Positions 18,305 to 25,794 of a stretch of DNA of 64,000 nucleotides are shown piece after piece. Source of the DNA: Romeriopsis navalis LEGE 11480 (lineage in GTDB: Bacteria > Cyanobacteriota > Cyanobacteriia > Leptolyngbyales > Leptolyngbyaceae); contig NZ_JADEXQ010000016.1 in assembly GCF_015207035.1 (NCBI RefSeq), forward strand, positions 1-64,000, written 5' to 3'. Numbering within the stretch: position 1 is the first letter of the stretch; each line of letters starts with the position of its first letter. Under the pieces are notes generated by a model, which ran no database searches, had not been told where the DNA came from, and saw nothing but the letters and a program-made list of their open reading frames with translations. Both the position numbers and the translations under genes were made by a program.

Positions 18305-18318
18305 GTTCTAAATAGAAC
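18305..18318. promoter_or_regulatory. MarR operator upstream of doxX-like gene
   Basis: GTTCTAAATAGAAC is a perfect 6-2-6 inverted repeat, 22 bp before the DoxX start codon and after the CDGSH stop. Nearly the same sequence occurs at 18567-18580 and 19105-19118. MarR dimers typically bind such short palindromes. Binding by the local MarR protein is inferred from proximity. Confidence 0.7.
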
Positions 18319-18345
18319 TAAAAGGGCTAAAAAACAGCAGAATTA

Positions 18346-18522
18346 CTACTGGCTGATTTCGACCAGCTTAGGGCTGTCGAGTTCGAGTGCAAGGGGTTGA
18401 AACAGGGTGCCTTTGTGGCCACCATCGCAATAGGGAAAATTCTGGGATTGCCCGCAGGAGCAGATCCAATGAGTGCCAGCTTCGAGGGAGACGGTTGTCG
18501 AGCCAGGGTTTGTTTGCGTCAT
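18346..18522 (-). CDS. CDGSH-type iron-sulfur protein
   Basis: A 58-residue reading frame from ATG 18522 to TAG at 18346. It contains the motif CSCGQSQNFPYCDGGH at residues 21-36. This matches C-x-C-x2-(S/T)-x3-P-x-C-D-G-(S/A/T)-H except that the small residue before His is Gly. Three Cys and one His would hold a redox-active [2Fe-2S] cluster that is labile and often a sensor of oxidative state. It is cytoplasmic and close to the minimum size of the family. It sits between two matching palindromes in the MarR cluster, which supports a redox-stress role. Confidence 0.85.
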   Translation of the reverse strand: MTQTNPGSTTVSLEAGTHWICSCGQSQNFPYCDGGHKGTLFQPLALELDSPKLVEISQ

Positions 18523-18566
18523 GATGCTTCGTCTTGTGAGATTACAAAATTGTTCGAGAGAATTTA

Positions 18567-18580
18567 GTTTTAACTAGAAC
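18567..18580. promoter_or_regulatory. MarR operator upstream of the CDGSH gene
   Basis: GTTTTAACTAGAAC, an imperfect copy of GTTCTAAATAGAAC, lies 45 bp before the CDGSH start and after the marR stop. It keeps both outer half-site ends (GTT...AAC) and the TAGAAC half-site. Confidence 0.6.
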
Positions 18581-18637
18581 AATAATTCAAATCTACCCGA
18601 TCGATTTAGAAATGGCAAGGAGAATTTGGATTTTTTC

Positions 18638-19087
18638 TTAGAAAGCCTGTTGCAATCGACGGAGGAGGACTTTGAGAAGTTCAAGTTCTGATGGGTCGAG
18701 TTGGTCGAAGCGTTCTTTGAGGTGGGCGATATGGGCTGGAAAGACTTGCTGGAAAACTGCTTCGCCTTGGGGTGTGAGTTGGACGAGGACACTGCGGCGG
18801 TCGCCATCGGGGGTTTCACGCTGAACCAGGTCTTTTTTGATCAGCCGATCGATCACCCCAGTCAGTGTGCCTTTTGTGATCAATGTGCGTTCGCCAATTT
18901 CCCCCATGCTCATGCCGTTCGTATTTCCTAGAGTGGCGATCACATCGAACTGTGATGGGGTGAGATCGAATTGTCGAATGTGCGATTCGGAGTAGGCAGA
19001 AAATGCTTGATAAGCCCTCGCTAGCTCCCGCATGGTTGGGATGAAAGATTCTTTCGCCGCTTCGCTAGGTCGTTTGGGCTGAGGCAT
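18638..19087 (-). CDS. MarR family transcriptional regulator
   Basis: 149 residues. The winged-helix domain spans about residues 40-130: LTPSQFDVIATLGNTNGMSMGE (helices 2-3), the recognition helix in LITKGTLTGVIDRLIKKDLV, and the beta-wing RETPDGDRRSVLVQLTPQG. MarR proteins are homodimeric repressors released by phenolic ligands or cysteine oxidation. No Cys is visible here, so ligand control is more likely than thiol oxidation. Overlapping palindromes directly upstream (19105-19126) indicate autoregulation. The same motif precedes the CDGSH and doxX-like genes. Ligand unknown. Confidence 0.92.
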   Translation of the reverse strand: MPQPKRPSEAAKESFIPTMRELARAYQAFSAYSESHIRQFDLTPSQFDVIATLGNTNGMSMGEIGERTLITKGTLTGVIDRLIKKDLVQRETPDGDRRSVLVQLTPQGEAVFQQVFPAHIAHLKERFDQLDPSELELLKVLLRRLQQAF

Positions 19088-19104
19088 AGAATACGCTGCA
19101 AACT

Positions 19105-19126
19105 GTTCTAAATAGAATCTATTCTA
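19105..19126. promoter_or_regulatory. Double MarR operator upstream of marR
   Basis: Two overlapping inverted repeats: GTTCTA-AA-TAGAAT at 19105-19118 (one mismatch) and TAGAAT-CT-ATTCTA at 19113-19126 (perfect). They lie 18-39 bp before the marR ATG, the usual place for an autorepressor site. Confidence 0.7.
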
Positions 19127-19152
19127 GATGTTGTGTCCAATTTCTAAAAACT

Positions 19153-19797
19153 TCAGTCACAGCCCCCAATATCGCAGCCATCACAGCCGCCGATATCACA
19201 ATCGCCCACATCGCAGCCGCCGATACCACAATCATCGATGTCGCAGATGCCCGCATCACAATCGCTACAGCTGTCCAATATGTCACAGTCCCCCGTGCTA
19301 TCACAACTGCCCAACCCACAGTCCGGAGTATCGCAATTGCCAATATCTTTGGAGAATATATCGCATCCACAGTCCGCCACATCACACCAGTTACCATCAC
19401 TGTTACTGGGATTGTTGGATTTTCGTTGGGGATTGTCGTCTTCCCCATTTGCTTGAATGCGGTTAGTGCGGATTGTTTGGATGCGACTGGCGCGGATGGT
19501 GAGATTTGCTTGGTGGCATTCTTGGAGTCGCTGCTGAAAGGGCTGAATTGCTTGGGTGAAGCCTTTCGTGCTCAACAGTTCGCGAAAGTAGGCGGAGCAG
19601 GATGGGCCACCGTGAAGTTTGGTGTAGGCGCAGGAGAAGCCTTTACGGGGGGAGAGATGTTTTTGGTATTTGCGGACAGCGAAGTCTGCACTCCGATCGA
19701 ATGCGCCACTTAACCCAATACTGCTAGCCAGTTTGCCGATCGGTGCGAGGTGAGTGAGAGAAGTCGCAATGATTCCGCGTCGATAAGTGCTGTGCAT
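19153..19797 (-). CDS. YidD-like protein with Cys-Asp-rich tail
   Basis: 214 residues. Residues about 38-85 match the YidD (membrane protein insertion efficiency factor) core: VRKYQKHLSPRKGFSCAYTK, then PSCSAYFRELLSTKGF. YidD assists YidC-dependent membrane insertion and is normally only 70-90 residues. Here an added C-terminal tail of about 80 residues is built from Cys-Asp and Gly motifs (such as GDCDIGGCDGCD) and holds 16 cysteines. The tail could bind metal ions or form disulfides; this is inference. The DNA under the tail is a degenerate repeat. The gene lies just upstream of marR but is not obviously part of its regulon. Confidence 0.75.
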   Translation of the reverse strand: MHSTYRRGIIATSLTHLAPIGKLASSIGLSGAFDRSADFAVRKYQKHLSPRKGFSCAYTKLHGGPSCSAYFRELLSTKGFTQAIQPFQQRLQECHQANLTIRASRIQTIRTNRIQANGEDDNPQRKSNNPSNSDGNWCDVADCGCDIFSKDIGNCDTPDCGLGSCDSTGDCDILDSCSDCDAGICDIDDCGIGGCDVGDCDIGGCDGCDIGGCD

Positions 19798-19817
19798 GAT
19801 TTGGGGGCATTTGATAG

Positions 19818-20651
19818 TCAGTGATTGGCCGTAAACCAGCCCGGCTGGAGCTGGTCACGGTGCATTGATGCACGATCGAAAATTGGCTGGAAAGGCAGTT
19901 TCCCTTGACGTTGCAAATCCGTAAATTGCTCAATCGCATAACGATGGGCAAATTCTTCTTTCATTTGGCTCGGCTTGGTTGTGAAGGCTTGCTCAATGCG
20001 CTCTACCTCAAGCTGATCGGCAAGCTCAGAAGTGGGCCAAATCACGCTCTGCAACCAATCAATATAGTGCCCCAATTCATGTAAAACGGTACGAAATAAG
20101 ATCGTATTGCGCATTGAGATGGCCGTTGACGTAATTTGATAGCCGCGTTTGGTTTGGTGAATTAGATGCCCATCGGTGCGGAGTCGATCGAGTTCTTTAA
20201 CGTCGTATGGGGTCAGAGAACGCCCCCAGCTCAGCGGTTGCTTCAGAGATTGGGCTTCAAGGCAAATCGCGGTTCCCGCATATTTTCCGGGCGTTGCATA
20301 GTAGAGAAAGCGGCCCCAGACAGGATTTTGATTGCTTTGTTTGCGCGTTGGTTGCCGGAAGATAATTAATTCCAAGCCTTCGAGATGTGTCTCTGGGACA
20401 AAGTTTAGTATTTTCGCGACATCATCCACGGTGCAGGGGTAGAAATAATCCGGATGGGTTGGTTCTACCAGAAACGTAATGACCTGATTTTGGATTGTGC
20501 GGGTGATGGCGATCGGGTGTGATAGCACTTCATAGAAGATTCGATCGTCCGGCCAAGCGTGGGGAATGTTCAGACGATTGTTGTGTCCGTGGCCTTGCTT
20601 CGCTGTGCCAATATTGCGGTTCCGCCTTGTGGGATTCCATCCGGGTCGCAT
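19818..20651 (-). CDS. Putative zinc metallopeptidase-like protein (HExxH)
   Basis: 277 residues from ATG 20651 (an upstream TTG at 20663 is possible). The motif VLHELGHYIDWLQ near residues 190-202 is the zincin HExxH helix, with HELGH as metal and catalytic residues. A downstream Glu (KEEFAHRYAIEQF near 240-252) could be the third ligand, as in gluzincin-type minimal proteases. No signal peptide is seen. I know no family for the N-terminal half. It sits between menD and the YidD-like gene on the same strand. Substrate unknown; peptidase activity is inferred from the motif. Confidence 0.65.
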   Translation of the reverse strand: MRPGWNPTRRNRNIGTAKQGHGHNNRLNIPHAWPDDRIFYEVLSHPIAITRTIQNQVITFLVEPTHPDYFYPCTVDDVAKILNFVPETHLEGLELIIFRQPTRKQSNQNPVWGRFLYYATPGKYAGTAICLEAQSLKQPLSWGRSLTPYDVKELDRLRTDGHLIHQTKRGYQITSTAISMRNTILFRTVLHELGHYIDWLQSVIWPTSELADQLEVERIEQAFTTKPSQMKEEFAHRYAIEQFTDLQRQGKLPFQPIFDRASMHRDQLQPGWFTANH

Positions 20652-20682
20652 AGGTGCTCTCAAGATGTTGGATTAGAAGTGG

Positions 20683-22521
20683 CTACACCCCAGCGGCGAC
20701 ATTTTCCTGAAACTGTTTACGCCATGTGACATCAACTGTCCGATCACACCTGACTTCTAAGACTTGAATGTCCTGTTTTGGCAGTGCTTCGAGCTGGTGG
20801 CAGAATGTTTCCCAGTCGTTAATGACGCAATGGTTAATTCCGTAGGTTTTGCATAGATCGGCGAAGTCAACATTTTGCGGTGTCGAAAAGAATTCTTCAA
20901 AGGGTGGTTCAAACTGCGCAATCGGCAGCATCCCGAAAATTCCACCACCGTTGTTATTGATTACGACGATCGTCAAACTCCCTCGGAGATATTTGCGCAT
21001 TAGAAAGCCATTTGTGTCGTGGAGAAGTGCCAAATCGCCTGTCAGCAAAACCGTTGGCTTGCCTTGATGTGCTACCCCGAGGGCGGTTGATAATGTGCCG
21101 TCGATGCCGTTGGCCCCACGATTGAAAAAGGGTTGGATATGGCGATCGTTCCCCGGCCAGAAATATTCCACATCCCTTACGGGCATACTGTTGGCGATGA
21201 AGATTGGTGTGTTGGGGGGTAGGACTTGGGGGAGGAGCCAAGCGACTTTGCTTTCGAGAATGTTGGTTGTAGCTGTGAAGATTTGGTCGATGTGAGTACG
21301 GAGTTTGGATTCGGCGGTTTGCCAGAGATTGAGGTAGTAGCTTGCCTCCCCCCCTTGTGTTGGCACAGCCCCTCTGAAGGAGTTAGGGGGGATCAGATCT
21401 GGCGCGATCGATGTTGGATTTTGAGTTGCTCCGGTTTGATTGATTGGTTCCGTGGTGGGTGATCCCCCTAAATCCCCCTTCATAAGGGGGACTTTTAAAT
21501 CCTCGATCGTGGCATAGATTTGCTGAGTGCGCCCATGAATTGGGTCGATCGACCTTGGGGTTTCGTCGATGATCCAAATCTCTGGGTTTACCTGTGTCAG
21601 CCAACTCCGTAGTATTTTGCTAATCGGCATGGCTCCAATGCGAATAACAATTTCTGGTGCTAACTTTGCTGCTCGATCGTGATTGCGCAAAATCGAGTCG
21701 TAGGTTGTAATCAAGTGCGGTTGGAAACTAGCAAAGTTCCGAACGGGGGAAAGCCCTTCAGCTAAGACGGAATAGCCCAGTGTTTGTGATAGCTGTGCAA
21801 TTGCGGTGCAATAAAGCTCTGGATGTTTTGGTGCAGCAACGCCAGCAATAATAATGCCTTTGCGGTCATGCCACTCTGATGGAATCGGAAACGATTGATC
21901 AATCGCTGGTGATTGAATGCTTAAATGCTGAAAGAAATCTTCTGGAAATGATTTTGATGATGCTTGAATGTCTTCAGCAATAACCGGAGCCAATGGATCG
22001 CGCAATGGGATATTTAGATGTACTGCGCCTGCAACTGGAGCGATTGCCTGCTGAAATGCCTGGGCAACTTTTTGGCGTAAATAATCAAGTAAGTCAGTTT
22101 CCGGAATCGCTAACTCGGCATAGTAATTGGGGAAATCGCCAAATAATTTCTGTTGGTCGATCGCTTGCCCCGCATTGCAATCGCGTAGCTCTGGCGGTCG
22201 ATCGGCGGTTAAGACAATCAGCGGTACGCGGCTTTCCTTGGCTTCAATTACGGCGGGATAGAAGTTCGCACCAGCGGTGCCGGATGTGCAAACGAGGACT
22301 ACGGGTTTGTGGGTGCGTTGGGCGATACCGAGGGCAAAAAAACTCGCCGATCGTTCGTCTAAGACTGGAATGGCTTCAACCGCTGGATGCTGGGCGAATG
22401 CCACGGTCAGTGGCGCAGAACGGGAACCCGGACAGATGATCGCGGTTTCGAGGCCACAGCGGTAAAGGGTTTCGACTAGGACCGAAGCCCAGAGCGTGTT
22501 GAGGTTACGGAAATCCAGCAT
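20683..22521 (-). CDS. menD: 2-succinyl-5-enolpyruvyl-6-hydroxy-3-cyclohexene-1-carboxylate synthase (MenD)
   Basis: 612 residues. A thiamine-diphosphate enzyme that adds succinic semialdehyde (from 2-oxoglutarate) to isochorismate, the second committed step of phylloquinone synthesis. N-terminal ICPGSRSAPLTVAFAQHP near 28-45 and VLDERSASFFALGIAQ near 53-68 form the substrate side with catalytic Glu. The TPP pyrophosphate motif is LLTGDLALLHDTNGFL near residues 490-505. About 50 extra residues at roughly 340-392 are encoded by hairpin repeats (see separate entry); the family is usually about 560-580 residues. The insert is in frame and falls between the central and C-terminal domains, so activity is probably kept. 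Confidence 0.95.
   Translation of the reverse strand: MLDFRNLNTLWASVLVETLYRCGLETAIICPGSRSAPLTVAFAQHPAVEAIPVLDERSASFFALGIAQRTHKPVVLVCTSGTAGANFYPAVIEAKESRVPLIVLTADRPPELRDCNAGQAIDQQKLFGDFPNYYAELAIPETDLLDYLRQKVAQAFQQAIAPVAGAVHLNIPLRDPLAPVIAEDIQASSKSFPEDFFQHLSIQSPAIDQSFPIPSEWHDRKGIIIAGVAAPKHPELYCTAIAQLSQTLGYSVLAEGLSPVRNFASFQPHLITTYDSILRNHDRAAKLAPEIVIRIGAMPISKILRSWLTQVNPEIWIIDETPRSIDPIHGRTQQIYATIEDLKVPLMKGDLGGSPTTEPINQTGATQNPTSIAPDLIPPNSFRGAVPTQGGEASYYLNLWQTAESKLRTHIDQIFTATTNILESKVAWLLPQVLPPNTPIFIANSMPVRDVEYFWPGNDRHIQPFFNRGANGIDGTLSTALGVAHQGKPTVLLTGDLALLHDTNGFLMRKYLRGSLTIVVINNNGGGIFGMLPIAQFEPPFEEFFSTPQNVDFADLCKTYGINHCVINDWETFCHQLEALPKQDIQVLEVRCDRTVDVTWRKQFQENVAAGV
21345..21500. repeat. REP-like hairpin insertion inside menD
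   Basis: Two GC-rich hairpin blocks flank a short stretch. 21461-21500 contains GATCCCCCTAAATCCCCCTT and TCCCCCTT facing AAGGGGGA across CAT (21473-21491). 21347-21395 contains CCCCCC facing GGGGGG with inner repeats. The words match those of widespread cyanobacterial palindromic repeats. They are translated in frame within menD as a Pro/Gly-rich insertion. Confidence 0.75.
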
Positions 22522-22695
22522 TGCATAAGCTTACCCCGAATCGTGTTTAGGTCATGTTCAGCAGACAATGGATTACCGAATGATCGCTATATCCCACTGC
22601 TGGAAATGCTCACCCTTTCCTGGAATTCCTGCACTGACTGGTGAAGGTAGAGGTAGGGGGCAATCTGAATCGCGTTAGTTTATCCGGTATTACAA

Positions 22696-23127
22696 ATGAA
22701 ATCTTGGAAGTTCGGCCTTGTGGGGATTGGTTTAGTGGTGGCAATGGGTGGCGGGGCAATCATCCAGAATGCAAGCACAGTCAATGCTCAGCCCCAAGGT
22801 CCAAATTGCCAAAATCCGACAACCCAGTTGGCGATGAATATCTGCGCTGCAAGGGACGCCGAAAGGAGCGATCGTCAACTGAACCAAGCCTATCAAAAAG
22901 TTCGCCAGACATATCGTTCCTACTCCGATCTCCCAAAATATCGGGCGATGCGGCTGAAAAAACTCACCGATGCCCAACTTGCTTGGATCAAATACCGCGA
23001 TACCAACTGTAAATGGCAGACCAGTAAATATGATGGCGGTTCGATTCAGCCTTTGATTTATGCTTCCTGTGTGAAGAAAATGACTGATCAACGCACGCAG
23101 GAATTGTTGGATTCTCTGAATCCTTAA
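22696..23127 (+). CDS. LprI-like secreted protein (lysozyme-inhibitor family, DUF1311)
   Basis: 143 residues. A signal peptide is predicted at residues 1-32 (hydrophobic GLVGIGLVVAMGGGAI, then VNAQP). The mature part has the DUF1311/LprI pattern: CQNPTTQLAMNICAARD with two Cys, LNQAYQKVRQ, then LTDAQLAWIKYRDTNC and a fourth Cys in YASCVKKMTDQRTQEL. The cysteines probably form disulfides in the periplasm. Known relatives inhibit lysozyme or are of unknown role. It diverges from menD and converges on menF with a 22-bp gap, as a single-gene unit. Confidence 0.85.
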   Translation: MKSWKFGLVGIGLVVAMGGGAIIQNASTVNAQPQGPNCQNPTTQLAMNICAARDAERSDRQLNQAYQKVRQTYRSYSDLPKYRAMRLKKLTDAQLAWIKYRDTNCKWQTSKYDGGSIQPLIYASCVKKMTDQRTQELLDSLNP

Positions 23128-23149
23128 ATGCGCTCAACTATTAAAGTGC

Positions 23150-24571
23150 CTAAACTAATGCTTTGAGTAAAGCCTGAAGTTTGAGTTGGACTTCGTTTAA
23201 CTCCTTCTCAGGGTCAGAACCAGCCACAATACCGGCACCAGCAAACAGCCTGGCGGTATTTCCTTTGAGCAGAGCCGATCGAATTCCCACGGCAAACTCG
23301 CCATTGCCTTGGGTGTCGATCCAGCCGATCGGTGCGGCATAAAGTCCGCGATCGAAGTCTTCGTAGTGCGGAATATGTTGGCAGGCGATTTCACGGGGTA
23401 AACCAGCGACTGCTGGCGTGGGATGCAATGATCCGACGACATCGAGAATATGTCCGTTCTCTGGCATGGCAGCACTAATGGGCGTATGCCGATGCTGGAT
23501 GTTCGGTAGGCGTAATAACCGCGGTTCGTCTAGCTTCGCACAAATGTTTAATTTCGAGAGTTGTTGTTGGATAAAGTCAATCACAAGCTGATGTTCACGG
23601 GCTTCTTTGTCGCTATTAATCAGTTGATTGGCGAACTTTTGGTCTGCTTGGGTGGTTTTTCCACGGGGCGCGGACCCCGCTAAGGCTTCGGTTTTGAGTT
23701 GTTGATCCTGGACAGCGACTAAGCGTTCGGGACTCGCACCGATAAAGGTTTTGCCCGCACCACAAGTCGCGGAGAAGATATAGCAGCTGGGATAGTGATC
23801 GCGGAGATTTTGCAATGAGCTGATTAAATCGAATGGCTCTGATGCATGGATATCGAGGGTTTTCGCCAGAACAATCTTATCCAGTTGGCCATTGCTGATC
23901 GACTTCAAGGCGTTCGTGACGGACTGCTTAAATTGGACTTGGGTCGAAGTACTCTGCGGGGCGATCGTCGCGGTAATGGCATTAACGGGTTTGGTTAAAA
24001 CGGATTTTGCCGATCGCAGATTCTCTAATTCTTGGGAAATCCGCTGGCTTTCCGCTTCGGGAATAAAATCAGGATGCAGAACAATATTGACAATGGCCCA
24101 AGCGGCTGGTTGATCGCTGCTAGTCTTTTGCTCGACCTGCCAGCGCGGTAGCAAAATGGCGGCTTGACTCGTATCGGTTTGGCCTTGAGCAAAAAATGAA
24201 AAATTACAGAAAAACCGGCTGTCCGTAATAGCTTGAACGGTACCGGCGGCATCGACTGAGAGGATTTGGCTGCTGAGATCTGTGATTAAGTCACGGGTTT
24301 GGGCAAACCGATCACGGCTCTCGACCGTGAGCTGAATTGCTTTGCCTAGCCCAACAAAGCAATCATCTGCATGCTCGAAGTAAAAATGATGGTGTTGCGC
24401 TCCGTGAAACCGCTGCAAAATCGCCAGGGGATTGAAACTGGCAATCGGAAACTTAATGCTGACGAGACGGGGGTGCCGATTGTTGCGGAACGCTAGGTAG
24501 CATTCGGTCAAAAAATCAGAAAGTTGATAGGCGCTTTCTAAGGCAAAAAACGGTTTTTCAATAACAGACAT
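23150..24571 (-). CDS. menF: Isochorismate synthase (MenF)
   Basis: 473 residues of the chorismate-utilising enzyme family. It converts chorismate to isochorismate, opening the phylloquinone pathway. The active-site blocks are all in the C-terminal half: KIVLAKTLDIHA near residue 232, ASPERLVAVQ near 280, TEALAGSAPRG near 295-305, SDKEAREHQLVIDFI near 320 and PAVAGLPREIACQHIP near 390 with GLYAAPIGW. Magnesium-binding Glu residues are present. A perfect 14-bp palindrome lies 61 bp before the start codon. It is the first of the men genes on this side and faces the lprI-like gene in a 22-bp convergent gap. Confidence 0.95.
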   Translation of the reverse strand: MSVIEKPFFALESAYQLSDFLTECYLAFRNNRHPRLVSIKFPIASFNPLAILQRFHGAQHHHFYFEHADDCFVGLGKAIQLTVESRDRFAQTRDLITDLSSQILSVDAAGTVQAITDSRFFCNFSFFAQGQTDTSQAAILLPRWQVEQKTSSDQPAAWAIVNIVLHPDFIPEAESQRISQELENLRSAKSVLTKPVNAITATIAPQSTSTQVQFKQSVTNALKSISNGQLDKIVLAKTLDIHASEPFDLISSLQNLRDHYPSCYIFSATCGAGKTFIGASPERLVAVQDQQLKTEALAGSAPRGKTTQADQKFANQLINSDKEAREHQLVIDFIQQQLSKLNICAKLDEPRLLRLPNIQHRHTPISAAMPENGHILDVVGSLHPTPAVAGLPREIACQHIPHYEDFDRGLYAAPIGWIDTQGNGEFAVGIRSALLKGNTARLFAGAGIVAGSDPEKELNEVQLKLQALLKALV

Positions 24572-24631
24572 AATTTTCGATCGATAACCAGATTGCCAGT
24601 AGGCAGCGAAAAATCAGGCCAGTAAACCAAA

Positions 24632-24645
24632 GTAACTTAAGTTAC
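24632..24645. promoter_or_regulatory. Palindrome GTAACTTAAGTTAC upstream of menF
   Basis: A perfect 14-bp palindrome, 61 bp before the menF start. It also fits GTA-N8-TAC, the known NtcA consensus in cyanobacteria. I see no convincing -10 box about 22 bp downstream, so NtcA control is only a possibility. Confidence 0.4.
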
Positions 24646-24768
24646 CCGCCAATTCTGAGCGCCATGCTAGCCGAATGATTAAACCGATCTTATATGGACT
24701 TCGACGGAAGCCCTAGCGTTTGTAACAGAACACAACGTAAGCGCTCGATCAATGTGGGGGATCGCCCG

Positions 24769-25515
24769 CTACAGCTTCATTTGAAACCAGAGATAGTAAT
24801 TAGCCAGCGCGATTACGGCATCGATCGCCGATTCCTGGAGCTGAAGTTGCCGGGCGGGGGGCACATCCAGTTGATATTGCGTTTGCCAATAGCTATAGGC
24901 AATGGCGTAAGTCCGCGGATGAAATTGAGCGACGTGGGCCATGATGCGGTGGTCGGTCGATTCGATGCGACAGCGTGAGAAGGCCGTGGCAAAGTGATAA
25001 TCCCAGTCCCGCTGCATCCGTGCGGGTAACTGTCCATAGCTAAATCCCGCTTGCAAACTACTCAATAACTGGCGTAGTGGTTGGGTTTGGAAGTAAAACA
25101 GGTTGTACCAGATGATTTGCTGAAAGTGGGTGACTTGGGGGTTGTCTCCCCGAAATCCCCAAAGCTGGGCCACCTGCTGGTGTTCTGTATGAATCACATG
25201 GGCTTGGCTGCGGGGGGCATACTTCGCGGTGCTGCTGCGCGTGAACTGGAAGTCAGGCGTCAGTTGACAAAAAATCGCGTGGTCCGGCGCCTGGGGATCT
25301 AAACATTGACGGAGCAGCTTGTAGAGGCTGTGCTGGTTGTCAGCAGTTTCGTAGCGGTAACCCCAGCTCCATCGCGGTGTACTGCTTGGCTGGTGTGGCG
25401 ATTGGCGGCCACCCAGGACGGCATCGGTCCGTCGATTCTGATCGGGCTGACCAATCACGGCATCATATTTCTGCGGTGTTTGAGCGGAGTCGGGGATTGG
25501 CACAAAATCTGGCAT
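24769..25515 (-). CDS. Hypothetical protein
   Basis: 248 residues from ATG 25515 (TTG at 25518 also in frame). No signal peptide or membrane helix. N-terminal 50 residues are rich in Pro, Gln and Asp and look disordered. The rest is helical with many aromatic residues, including IIWYNLFYFQTQPLRQLL near residues 135-152 and ATAFSRCRIESTDHR near 180. I do not recognise a family. It lies upstream of menF on the same strand with about 200 bp between, and diverges from menA, but nothing in the sequence ties it to quinone synthesis. Confidence 0.65.
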   Translation of the reverse strand: MPDFVPIPDSAQTPQKYDAVIGQPDQNRRTDAVLGGRQSPHQPSSTPRWSWGYRYETADNQHSLYKLLRQCLDPQAPDHAIFCQLTPDFQFTRSSTAKYAPRSQAHVIHTEHQQVAQLWGFRGDNPQVTHFQQIIWYNLFYFQTQPLRQLLSSLQAGFSYGQLPARMQRDWDYHFATAFSRCRIESTDHRIMAHVAQFHPRTYAIAYSYWQTQYQLDVPPARQLQLQESAIDAVIALANYYLWFQMKL

Positions 25516-25794
25516 CAAAGGTCCGGCGGCAATATGGTGATTGACGAAGCTAATCTAGTTATAAGGTATCGGGTTGGGAAATTGCGGATTTCAATGCAGC
25601 GAAATTGGCTTGCTGTGCCGAGCAAAAGTTATCTCTGTAACATTTCTATAAAAGCTCCATCCCGGACTGAGGGGGAGATGGGAGACTAGAAACCAAACAA
25701 CATCAGCTTTTGAGCAGTCAGCTCACGCGATTGACTGCGACTAGAATATATCCGGATTTAATCAGGCTTTTTTGATACACGGGAGTTTTGGGCT

